A stretch of DNA of 34,763 nucleotides from DATBMY01 sp036554605 (GTDB taxonomy: Bacteria > Acidobacteriota > Blastocatellia > UBA7656): positions 1 to 34,763 of the forward strand of contig DATBMY010000198.1 of the NCBI GenBank assembly GCA_036554605.1, in the 5' to 3' direction. The translations under genes were made by a program, and so were the position numbers. The notes below the pieces were generated by a model. It was not told the DNA's origin and searched no databases. It was given only the letters and a program-made list of their open reading frames with translations. The first letter of the stretch is position 1. The number at the start of each line of letters is the position of its first letter. Below are positions 1-6,638 of the stretch, one piece after another.

Positions 1-128
1 GGAGTAAGCGGGATAAGGACCGTAAGCGTCAGCATTAAAACCGAGATAATAATTGCAGCGAGCCGCTGGGTCGAACTGCGGCCTTTCGCGCCCGCATTGG
101 CCGGCTCCGTGTTATTGAACTTTCTCAT
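1..128 (-). CDS. Exported protein, N-terminus only (cut by window edge)
   Basis: Reading leftwards from an ATG at 128 gives 42 residues: a polar, Arg/Lys-containing N-region (about 24 residues), then a long hydrophobic stretch (AAIIISVLMLTLTVLIP) typical of an uncleaved anchor or signal peptide. A very strong Shine-Dalgarno (AGGAGG) lies just upstream. The 14 bases ACACTTCAGGAGGC before the start also occur before the TonB-dependent receptor gene at 32093. I infer, weakly, that this may be another receptor or outer-membrane protein of that class. The mature part is outside the window, so no function can be given. It follows the BMC-type operon on the same strand but has its own promoter-like sequence. 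Confidence 0.65.
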   Translation of the reverse strand, partial: MRKFNNTEPANAGAKGRSSTQRLAAIIISVLMLTLTVLIPLT

Positions 129-217
129 ACAGCCTCCTGAAGTGTTCGCCTGTTGGTTTAAAACATTTGCCGGGAATTGCCGACAACTATTTCGGGCGAG
201 TCAGGTCATTGGTTCTT

Positions 218-274
218 GCTTGCCAGTCGAGGTCTGTCTTTAGACGGGAGAGGGACCATTCCCGACCGGCAAGC
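218..274 (-). promoter_or_regulatory. Foldable 5' leader (candidate structured RNA)
   Basis: Just downstream of the promoter-like sequence, GCTTGCCAGTC (218-228) and GACCGGCAAGC (264-274) can pair over 11 bp with one G-U pair in the RNA. An inner GTCT/AGAC hairpin sits at 236-245. The transcript would carry a closed stem-loop domain about 90 nt before the start codon. I do not recognise a known riboswitch class. The rest of 129-362 shows no gene. Confidence 0.35.
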
Positions 275-277
275 GAG

Positions 278-305
278 ATTATACCATTAGACCGGCGCGG
301 CTCAA
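278..305 (-). promoter_or_regulatory. Sigma70-like promoter for the partial exported gene
   Basis: On the minus strand, TTGAGC (300-305) and a perfect TATAAT (278-283) are separated by 16 bp. This would give a leader of about 145 nt before the ATG at 128. It is the best -10 box seen in the window. Confidence 0.5.
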
Positions 306-362
306 GCATCACAATAAACTGACAACATGATCTCAAGCGCGCCGGTTTGCCGCCTTTAACCT

Positions 363-728
363 TCAACCTGGAATGGGCGGAATCTCTATGCGCAGATCGG
401 GCTCGTTATGGATAAAGGTTATCTGGAGCGTCCCTGCAACATCGCCCGCTGGCGCATCTGTGATTGAAACCCTTTCGCTAAGCTCTTCAAGCGCGGCGCG
501 GCTCTTTTCCGTCAGGCGAATATCGATCTGTGTGAGGGCTCGATAGAGCCGCCGGATGTTTTTTAGCTCGATCTCGAAATTGAAGTTTATTGAGACGTTG
601 GAGAAGAGCCTGCTGTCAATCACCCAGCCCCCGCTCGAATTAATCGCCTCGCTCGCGAGCGAAATTGTCTCCTTGCGATCAGCCCGCGTGTGGGCGTTGA
701 TCCTTATGAATATAGGGCGGGCGGGCAA
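363..728 (-). CDS. Conserved-looking hypothetical protein, third gene of BMC operon
   Basis: A 121-residue soluble protein with no signal peptide or membrane segment. Its start is a TTG at 728, supported by AGGAG seven bases upstream that overlaps the end of the aldehyde dehydrogenase gene (stop at 732, three-base gap). Translational coupling to that gene is therefore likely. The sequence alternates hydrophobic and polar residues (beta-rich N-terminal third and C-terminus). An amphipathic helix follows around LKNIRRLYRALTQIDIRL and a second around EKSRAALEELSERV. I do not recognise the family. Its position immediately behind a microcompartment shell gene and an encapsulated-type enzyme suggests a role with that enzyme, such as assembly or cofactor handling, but this is context only. 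Confidence 0.7.
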   Translation of the reverse strand: MPARPIFIRINAHTRADRKETISLASEAINSSGGWVIDSRLFSNVSINFNFEIELKNIRRLYRALTQIDIRLTEKSRAALEELSERVSITDAPAGDVAGTLQITFIHNEPDLRIEIPPIPG

Positions 729-731
729 AGG

Positions 732-2456
732 TCAACTCCTGGCGAAAACCTCGTGCGTCTCTCCAAGGTCGCGCGCCGACGGAGTGATTATGGTCTTGTT
801 GTTCACATATATTTTTTCGCGGCTGGCGATGGCGCGGCGCACGTCTTCTTCACAGACAAAGTCATATACGCGACCGTTCGATGCAGCCTTATTCGGTGCG
901 GCGGCAGGTTGCGCGGGCGGGGCGGCCTCGGAGGGCGGCGCGGGCGCTTGAGGAGGTGGCGATTGCGGCGAAGTCTGCTCGCGAGGATGCTGATGGATAT
1001 GGCGCTCGGCCAGGAAGCGGTCGACAAGCGCGGCAATCGAAGCGCGGTCAACGGTCGCTCCCCCGGCAGCCGCGCTCGCGGCCGGACGCGCGCTCTCCGC
1101 CACTCGATTGACCGGGCGCGTCTCAAACGCGATGCGCTTTATGTCCATAAGGTGGCGCGGCGATATGTTGTCGGAAGTCACATTGCCGCCCCACGAGCCG
1201 CAACCGAGCGTCATCGAAGGCTCAAGGTCGGTAGTAAATCCGATAGCTCCAAGCGTCGAAGGGCTATTGACTATTACGCGCGATACGGGCACGCGTATTC
1301 CGTACTCGCGCGCGGCGTCACGGCTCGAAGTGTGGACCGATGCCGTATGTCCCATTCCGCCGTAACGAAGAATCTGGGCACAGCGGTCGCTTCCCTCTTC
1401 AAAAGTGTCGGCTACATAGTAGGCTAGAACGGGCGAGAGTTTCTCCATCGACAGCGGAAAGTCGCGTCCGACTCCGGTAAGCTCGCAAACAAGGGCGCGT
1501 GTTCCATCCGGGATAGAGATGCCGGCCATGCCGGCTATGACCTTCGCGCTCTTGCCGACAATCTTGGGGTTGAGCGTGTTTGTTGAAGTAACGACAACGC
1601 GCTGGAGCGCATCCTGCTGTTCCTTGCTCAAAAAGTAAGCCCCCTCCGCGCGCAAGCGTTCGCGAGCTTCGGAGTCAATCACGCGCTCCACGACTATGGC
1701 CTGCTCGGAAGAGCATATGGTGCCGTTGTCGAAGCATTTGCCGGTGAGTATATCTTTGACGGCCTTCGTTACGTTGGCCGTCCGCTCTATCATCGCGGGC
1801 ACGTTGCCGGGGCCGACCCCAAAAGCGGGCTTGCCCGAAGAGTAAGCGGCCCGCACAAGTCCGATGCCGCCGGTCGCCAGTATGAGCGCCGTCCGCCGGT
1901 GCTTCATCAACTCCTGCGTGCCCTCGATTGTAGCAACCGTCATGCATCCGATGGCGCCCGCGGGAAGCCCCGCGGCTTCGCCCGCCTCGCGCATCTGGCG
2001 AGCCACTTCGTTGATACAATTCGTTGCCGAAGGGTGCGGGCTCAAGACGACCGCGTCGCGCGCCTTGATTGCGATGAGTATCTTAAAGATCGCCGTCGAG
2101 GTAGGGTTGGTAGACGGGATAATGGCGGCGACAACTCCGCGAGGGCTTGCGACCTCGATGATGCTTTCGGTCTGGCGAATAACGCCTACCGTGCGCAATG
2201 GCTTGATGAAATTATAGACCTGCTCGGCCGAGAAGCGGTTCTTCGTGGCTTTGTCCGCGGCAACGCCGAAGCCTGTCTCGGTGTGTGCCATCTCGCCCCA
2301 GCGATAGCTTTCATCAAAGGCGACGCGCGCCATCTGTCCGACTATCTCATCGACCTTTTCCTGCGAGAATGTCGCGAGTATTTTCTGCGCCTCAAAGGCG
2401 CGGTCGGCCAGCTCGCGCGCCTGTTCCTTCGACTGAGTATCTTTATCGCTGCTCAT
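732..2456 (-). CDS. CoA-acylating aldehyde dehydrogenase, BMC-associated type with C-terminal extension
   Basis: 574 residues. Residues 1-450 are an aldehyde dehydrogenase fold of the CoA-acylating class (like EutE/PduP and the AdhE N-domain). They would convert an aldehyde plus CoA and NAD+ to acyl-CoA. The catalytic Cys is C248 in FDNGTICSSEQ, and SPRGVVAAIIPSTNPTS near 104-120 is the typical substrate/cofactor region. The extension is unusual: an Ala-rich linker, an amphipathic helix (about 469-485, core IAALVDRFLAER) that looks like a microcompartment encapsulation peptide, a Pro/Ala linker (490-525), then a small C-terminal unit (529-574) with IITPSARD. It lies 23 bp behind a BMC shell gene. 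The native aldehyde cannot be told from sequence. The start is the ATG at 2456, with no good Shine-Dalgarno. Confidence 0.92.
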   Translation of the reverse strand: MSSDKDTQSKEQARELADRAFEAQKILATFSQEKVDEIVGQMARVAFDESYRWGEMAHTETGFGVAADKATKNRFSAEQVYNFIKPLRTVGVIRQTESIIEVASPRGVVAAIIPSTNPTSTAIFKILIAIKARDAVVLSPHPSATNCINEVARQMREAGEAAGLPAGAIGCMTVATIEGTQELMKHRRTALILATGGIGLVRAAYSSGKPAFGVGPGNVPAMIERTANVTKAVKDILTGKCFDNGTICSSEQAIVVERVIDSEARERLRAEGAYFLSKEQQDALQRVVVTSTNTLNPKIVGKSAKVIAGMAGISIPDGTRALVCELTGVGRDFPLSMEKLSPVLAYYVADTFEEGSDRCAQILRYGGMGHTASVHTSSRDAAREYGIRVPVSRVIVNSPSTLGAIGFTTDLEPSMTLGCGSWGGNVTSDNISPRHLMDIKRIAFETRPVNRVAESARPAASAAAGGATVDRASIAALVDRFLAERHIHQHPREQTSPQSPPPQAPAPPSEAAPPAQPAAAPNKAASNGRVYDFVCEEDVRRAIASREKIYVNNKTIITPSARDLGETHEVFARS

Positions 2457-2479
2457 ATACTGATAACGAATTACGATTA

Positions 2480-2872
2480 CTACTTCGCTTTATCTTTATT
2501 CGGCGACTGGATCGAGCTTTTGTTATCGCCCGAGGAGCCAGAGGTCAACTGTCCACGCGCGCCCGCGCCAAGCTGCTGCGCTGCGTTGCCGCCCAGCCCG
2601 TTCGCCTCAAGCACCTGCTCCAGCTCGCGGTGAGGGCGAGGTATGACGTGAACGCTTACAAGCTCCCCGACGCGGCGCGCGGCCGCGGCCCCGGCATCGG
2701 TCGCTGCCTTGACCGCTCCGACATCGCCTCGTACGAAGACGGTCACGTAGCCGCCGCCAATATATTCGCGGCCTACAAGTATTACATTTGCGGCCTTGAC
2801 CATAGCGTCAGCCGCTTCGACCGCGCCTACGAACCCTTTTGTCTCGATCATTCCGAGCGCTTCCATAGCCAT
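2480..2872 (-). CDS. BMC-H microcompartment shell protein (PduA/EutM type)
   Basis: A single BMC domain, residues 3 to about 92. It begins with EALGMIETKG, contains AADAMVKAANV, and has RGDVGAVKAATDAGAAAA followed by HVIPRPH, all hallmarks of hexameric shell proteins that tile the facets of microcompartments. I chose the ATG at 2872 (MAMEAL) over an in-frame upstream extension, because homology begins there and GGAGG lies 10 bases upstream. The protein is 130 residues, against about 95 for PduA. The extra 35 or so are a polar, Gly/Ser/Lys-rich tail. It is the first gene of the operon with the aldehyde dehydrogenase and the 121-residue protein. No pentamer (BMC-P) or trimer (BMC-T) gene is in the window, so a complete shell must use genes elsewhere. 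Confidence 0.95.
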   Translation of the reverse strand: MAMEALGMIETKGFVGAVEAADAMVKAANVILVGREYIGGGYVTVFVRGDVGAVKAATDAGAAAARRVGELVSVHVIPRPHRELEQVLEANGLGGNAAQQLGAGARGQLTSGSSGDNKSSIQSPNKDKAK

Positions 2873-2951
2873 GAGAAGAAATCCTCCAGAATATTGCCTG
2901 AGCATTGAGCGCGAGATGTTGGTGAGAATCGCGTATCCCAGGAGCAACTCA

Positions 2952-2990
2952 AACTAACAAAAGGGCAACCGCAGCGTCAAGAAAATGACG
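2952..2990 (-). promoter_or_regulatory. Possible promoter/operator of the BMC operon
   Basis: On the minus strand a good -35 (TTGACG, 2975-2980) is followed after 17 bp by a poor -10 (TTAGTT, 2952-2957). The -35 is part of an inverted repeat, CGTCA (2975-2979) and TGACG (2986-2990) with a 6-bp centre, which could be an operator. The weak -10 keeps this tentative. Confidence 0.3.
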
Positions 2991-3023
2991 TATAAACACG
3001 CGGCCGAAACAAAGTAGTTGTAG

Positions 3024-3064
3024 GGGCAGGGCTTGTCCCTGCCCGAATCGAGCTTTAGCTCGAT
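3024..3064. repeat. Double-hairpin intergenic repeat
   Basis: Two perfect adjacent hairpins: GGGCAGGG (3024-3031) with CCCTGCCC (3037-3044), loop CTTGT, then ATCGAGCT (3047-3054) with AGCTCGAT (3057-3064), loop TT. They lie downstream of the 3190-4146 gene and upstream of the BMC operon, so they could terminate or punctuate transcription, but there is no U-tract. Both look like dispersed REP-type palindromes. The rest of 2873-3189 holds no gene that I can see. Confidence 0.6.
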
Positions 3065-3189
3065 GATGCTACTTATCAAAGCAAATTGCTGTTAGACCGA
3101 CTCCATCCACCGCTTGCGCGCCACCGGGCAGGGACCGGGGTACTCATGAACGAAGCGAATGGGCCGGCTCCTACATCTCATGAATCTGA

Positions 3190-4146
3190 TCACTTGTATT
3201 TCGGCAGAACTTCTTTCTTGTAAAAGTTGATGAAGCCCTCCTGGTCCGGGCCGACCTGATGTATATAAACGTGATCGTACCCCGCCTCGATAAACTCGTT
3301 TATCTTTTCTATGTGACGCTCGGGGTCGGGACCGCAAACCAGCATTTCCGCGACCTGCTCTTCCTTTACAAGCTTCGCCGCCTGCTCGAAGAATTTCGGC
3401 GTCTGAAGCTCTTGCGACAGCTGTCCCGGCAGCGCGGCGTTGGGCCACCACTCGTGCGCGGTGCGGCGAGCCTTCGCTTCGTCCGCCGCGTAGCAGACCG
3501 TCACCTGACCGATGCGAGGCTTGCCGCGCCCGCCCGCGCCATCGAATTTCTCCACGAGCTCCTTTTCCGGCGATACGGTGATGAGCCCGTCGCCTATGCG
3601 ACCCGCCGCGTCCGCCGAAACGGGACCGCCCGCCGCCACATATACCGGAGGCGGTTCATCGGGAAGCGTATAGATGCGGGCGTTCTCCACGTAATAATGA
3701 ACGCCGCGATACGTCTTCTCCTCGCCTTCCCAGAGCATGCGTATCACCTCCACGGCTTCTTCAAGCATCTCAAGCCGCTCCTCGTAAGGAGGCCAGTGAT
3801 CGCCCAGTATATGTTCGTTCAAATTCTCTCCCGTGCCAACGCCCAGGAAGAACCGCCCCGGCATCATCGCGGCCGAGGTTGCGGCGGCCTGCGCGATTAT
3901 CGCCGGATGAATACGGATGGTCGGACAGGTCACTCCGGTTCCCAGTCTGAGCCGCCTGGTCGCCTGCGCTATTGCGCCTATGACGTTCCAAACGAACGGG
4001 CTCTGTCCCTGGCGATCAATCCAGGGATGAAAATGATCAGATATCAGCGCGAATGTGAAGCCCGCCTGTTCCGCAAGACTGGCGTGGCGGACCAGATCGT
4101 TCGGTCGGTGTTCTTCGCTTGAAAGCGCGTACCCTATTTCAGCCAT
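3190..4146 (-). CDS. LLM-class flavin/F420-dependent oxidoreductase (TIGR03557-like)
   Basis: 318 residues, the usual length for this branch of the bacterial-luciferase TIM-barrel superfamily. It starts MAEIGYALSSEEHRPNDLV, then has ISDHFHPWIDRQGQSPFVWNVIGAIA, VTCPTIRIHPA and GVGTGENLNEHI. These are motifs of F420-dependent members related to F420-dependent glucose-6-phosphate dehydrogenase. It is soluble, with no signal peptide. The substrate is unknown: members use reduced F420 for hydride transfer to diverse compounds, so F420 use is a family inference. It is a single gene, divergent from the RodZ-like gene (192-bp gap) and followed at 3' by paired hairpins. It is unlikely to be functionally tied to the BMC operon downstream. 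Confidence 0.9.
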   Translation of the reverse strand: MAEIGYALSSEEHRPNDLVRHASLAEQAGFTFALISDHFHPWIDRQGQSPFVWNVIGAIAQATRRLRLGTGVTCPTIRIHPAIIAQAAATSAAMMPGRFFLGVGTGENLNEHILGDHWPPYEERLEMLEEAVEVIRMLWEGEEKTYRGVHYYVENARIYTLPDEPPPVYVAAGGPVSADAAGRIGDGLITVSPEKELVEKFDGAGGRGKPRIGQVTVCYAADEAKARRTAHEWWPNAALPGQLSQELQTPKFFEQAAKLVKEEQVAEMLVCGPDPERHIEKINEFIEAGYDHVYIHQVGPDQEGFINFYKKEVLPKYK

Positions 4147-4271
4147 GAATGCTTGAACCTCGCGAAAGAAGATTCACTTCGCAAGCATCCACGTTCTTTA
4201 ACCTGATTCTAATGGCGCGGCGCGCTCTTATGCCAGGTGGATTCGCTCTGCTTCCCGGCAGGGCCTGTGTC

Positions 4272-4301
4272 TTGACACTTTCAAAGGGCTTAATCTAAGA
4301 T
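4272..4301 (+). promoter_or_regulatory. Candidate promoter for the RodZ-like gene
   Basis: A perfect TTGACA (4272-4277) and TAAGAT (4296-4301), with an 18-bp spacer, lie about 40 bp before the ATG at 4339. The remaining divergent intergenic sequence (4147-4271) shows nothing else I can name. Confidence 0.45.
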
Positions 4302-4338
4302 TCAATTCGATCTAATTCTTCATCCACTACACTTTAAG

Positions 4339-5166
4339 ATGCCGACACTTGGCGAAGAACTCAAACGTAGGAGAGAAGAGCGGGGTATATCGCTCAATGA
4401 TATTTCCGAGTCGACAAGGATAGGCACACGCTTCTTAAAGGCCATAGAGACGGACAACTTCGCCATCCTGCCGGGCGGAATCTTCACGCGCTCTTTCATT
4501 CGCGCCTACGCAAAACAGGTAGGCATGAACGAAGACGAGGCCGTGGGCCTTTATCAGCAGCAGGCCTTCGGACAGACGGTCGCTCCGCAGCAACCACAGC
4601 CACAGCCGCTTCCGACGGCCGAGCGCGCATACCAGCCGCCGCCCGCGCAAGAACGCCCGCGCCGCAACGAACCTATGACCTATCGCGCGAGCGGGCCGAG
4701 CATAAGCTGGCCAACGATAATTATCACCGCCGGGATACTGCTGATAGTCGGCATGAGTATATACGCGCTTGTGCGCCACCTGAATCGGGCAAGCGACGAA
4801 GAACCGGCCGCGGCCGCACAGCCACAGCCGGCCGTCTCACAGCCCGCTCCGCAGCCGGAGTCGCAGGCCCAGCAGCCGCAGGCTATCCAGCCCGGGCAGC
4901 CCTTCGTCGTCCGGCTCGAAGCCGTCAACGGCGAGTGCTGGCTGCAATACGAAGTCGATGGCCAGAAAGGCCCGCCCATGACGCTGAAACAGGGGGAGTC
5001 GAATGAGCTGCCGCCGGCAAGAGAGATCGTAAAACTCAACCTGGGCAACCGCCAGGCGTTGCGCGTGACAATCAATAACCGCGAGGCGGTCTTTCCGCCG
5101 GAAGTCCCGAAAACCAGGGCAAAACTCACCTTCTCTCCGGATAATCTGCAGACCTTTGTGCAATGA
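4339..5166 (+). CDS. RodZ-like cell-shape protein (HTH, transmembrane, DUF4115)
   Basis: 275 residues. Residues 3-70 are a Cro/CI-type helix-turn-helix (LGEELKRRREERGISLNDIS, then ESTRIGTRFLKAIE), the domain that in RodZ binds MreB rather than DNA. A Gln/Pro-rich linker (81-118) leads to one transmembrane helix (about 124-145). A second Gln/Pro/Ala-rich linker follows, then a periplasmic beta-rich DUF4115 domain (about 188-275) with ECWLQYEVDG and a conserved-type GNRQALRVTINN. This order is diagnostic of the RodZ family, which couples the MreB cytoskeleton to elongasome wall synthesis. It is followed by glyA on the same strand, but 170 bp and a repeat separate them. No mreB is in the window. 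Confidence 0.88.
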   Translation: MPTLGEELKRRREERGISLNDISESTRIGTRFLKAIETDNFAILPGGIFTRSFIRAYAKQVGMNEDEAVGLYQQQAFGQTVAPQQPQPQPLPTAERAYQPPPAQERPRRNEPMTYRASGPSISWPTIIITAGILLIVGMSIYALVRHLNRASDEEPAAAAQPQPAVSQPAPQPESQAQQPQAIQPGQPFVVRLEAVNGECWLQYEVDGQKGPPMTLKQGESNELPPAREIVKLNLGNRQALRVTINNREAVFPPEVPKTRAKLTFSPDNLQTFVQ

Positions 5167-5234
5167 GCCGCGCCCGCATTCGCCAATCGTTGCGCCTCAA
5201 TAGCCGCTGATGTAGTATCGAACCTGATGAAAAG

Positions 5235-5302
5235 AGTCCGTAGTCCGGAGTCCGTAGTCCGAAGTCCTGAGTCAACCCGACAAGTGATAGTGACTTCGGA
5301 CT
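5235..5302. repeat. Heptamer repeat tract with inverted arm, upstream of glyA
   Basis: From 5235 the sequence runs as 7-bp units, AGTCCGT, AGTCCGG, AGTCCGT, AGTCCGA, then two degenerate units to about 5276. The unit-derived AGTCCGAAGTC (5256-5266) has an exact inverted partner GACTTCGGACT (5292-5302), giving an 11-bp stem. It ends about 18 bp before the glyA Shine-Dalgarno, so it may fold in the glyA leader. Confidence 0.65.
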
Positions 5303-5336
5303 TCCCATTGTCACTCGTTAAGGAGGGAGATTCTAC

Positions 5337-6620
5337 ATGACCGCATCGATGGACAGACCGCTCGCCGAAGTCGACCCCGAGGTAGCCGCGACGATAGCCG
5401 ACGAGGAGCGACGGCTCGCCTATAACCTTGAGATGATCGCTTCCGAAAACTTCGTCTCGGAAGCGGTGCTGGAAGCCATGGGCTCGGTGATGACGAATAA
5501 ATACGCCGAGGGGTATCCTGGCAAGCGCTATTATGGAGGTTGCGAATTCGTCGATGTGGTTGAAAACCTGGCCCGCGACCGCGCCCGGCAGATATTCGGC
5601 TGCGAGCATGTCAACGTCCAGCCGCATTCGGGCTCGCAGGCGAACATGGCGGTCTATCTGGCCGTGCTCAATTACGGCGACACGATTCTGGGCATGAACC
5701 TTGCTCACGGAGGCCACCTGACGCACGGCCACCCGCTGAACTTCTCGGGCCGCAGCTACAAGATCGTTCCCTACGGCGTGAAAACCGATACCGAGCAGAT
5801 CGATTACGACGAGCTTGAGCGACTGGCGCACGAGCACAAGCCGAGGCTCATACTATGCGGCGCGTCTGCCTACTCGCGAATAATAGACTTCGAGCGCATC
5901 AGCAAGATCGCCCGCGACGTGGGGGCATATTCTATGGCCGACATCGCGCACATCGCCGGATTGATCGCCGCGGGGCTTCACCCAAGTCCTATCCCTCACA
6001 TGGATTTCGTGACCACGACGACGCACAAGACGCTTCGCGGGCCGAGGGCGGGAATGGTCATGTGCCGCAATGATTTCCAGAAAGAGATCGACCGCGCGGT
6101 CTTCCCCACGATCCAGGGGGGGCCGCTTATGCATGTCGTCGCCGCAAAAGCCGTGTGCTTCAAAGAGGCTCTGGAAGCCGGTTACAAGGATTATCAGCGA
6201 CAGGTGATAGTCAACGCCCAGGCACTCGCCGAAGAGCTTGCGGCCGCCGGGTTTCGAATCGTTTCAGGCGGTACCGACAATCACCTGATGCTGGTCGACG
6301 TCTTCGTGCGAGGGCTTACGGGAGCGCAGGCCGAGCGGGCGCTTGAGCGCGCGGCCATCACCGTAAACAAGAACGCCATCCCGTTCGACACCCAGCCGCC
6401 GATGAAAGCTTCAGGGATTCGCATAGGCACGCCAGCCCTGACCACCCGTGGCATGAAAGAAGGCGAGATGCGGCAGATCGCAAGCTTTATAAGCGAGGTG
6501 CTTTCCGACTCCGAAAGCGAAACCGCGCAGGGCAGAGTGCGAGAGAAGGTCAAAGAGCTTTGCGAGCAATTCCCAATATACGAAAAGCGGCTGGTCCGCA
6601 GCCGCGCGCAGTCTAGCTAG
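5337..6620 (+). CDS. glyA: Serine hydroxymethyltransferase
   Basis: 427 residues, the normal length. It interconverts serine and glycine with tetrahydrofolate, feeding one-carbon units to purine, thymidylate and methionine synthesis in the cytoplasm. Visible landmarks are NLEMIASENFVS (30-41), NKYAEGYPGKRYYGG (54-68), NVQPHSGSQAN (93-103), the DIAHIAGL loop (202-209) and the PLP lysine K231 in TTTTHKTLRGPR. The C-terminal GIRIGTPALTTRG is intact. The start ATG at 5337 has a strong AAGGAGGG eight bases upstream. A DinG-like helicase follows after 18 bp, probably on the same transcript. Confidence 0.98.
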   Translation: MTASMDRPLAEVDPEVAATIADEERRLAYNLEMIASENFVSEAVLEAMGSVMTNKYAEGYPGKRYYGGCEFVDVVENLARDRARQIFGCEHVNVQPHSGSQANMAVYLAVLNYGDTILGMNLAHGGHLTHGHPLNFSGRSYKIVPYGVKTDTEQIDYDELERLAHEHKPRLILCGASAYSRIIDFERISKIARDVGAYSMADIAHIAGLIAAGLHPSPIPHMDFVTTTTHKTLRGPRAGMVMCRNDFQKEIDRAVFPTIQGGPLMHVVAAKAVCFKEALEAGYKDYQRQVIVNAQALAEELAAAGFRIVSGGTDNHLMLVDVFVRGLTGAQAERALERAAITVNKNAIPFDTQPPMKASGIRIGTPALTTRGMKEGEMRQIASFISEVLSDSESETAQGRVREKVKELCEQFPIYEKRLVRSRAQSS

Positions 6621-6638
6621 AAGATCGAAATTCTCCGT

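Noticed and set aside
690..1427. Arg-rich plus-strand frames over the dehydrogenase
   Set aside because: They are Arg/Gly/Ala-biased shadow frames in a region already coding on the minus strand.
3092..3451. Minus-strand open frame at the end of the LLM gene
   Set aside because: It is out of frame with a strong family match (LLM oxidoreductase) and has no homology-like content.
4680..5837. Long minus-strand open frame over rodZ-like and glyA
   Set aside because: It overlaps two convincingly identified plus-strand genes and has no recognisable domain.
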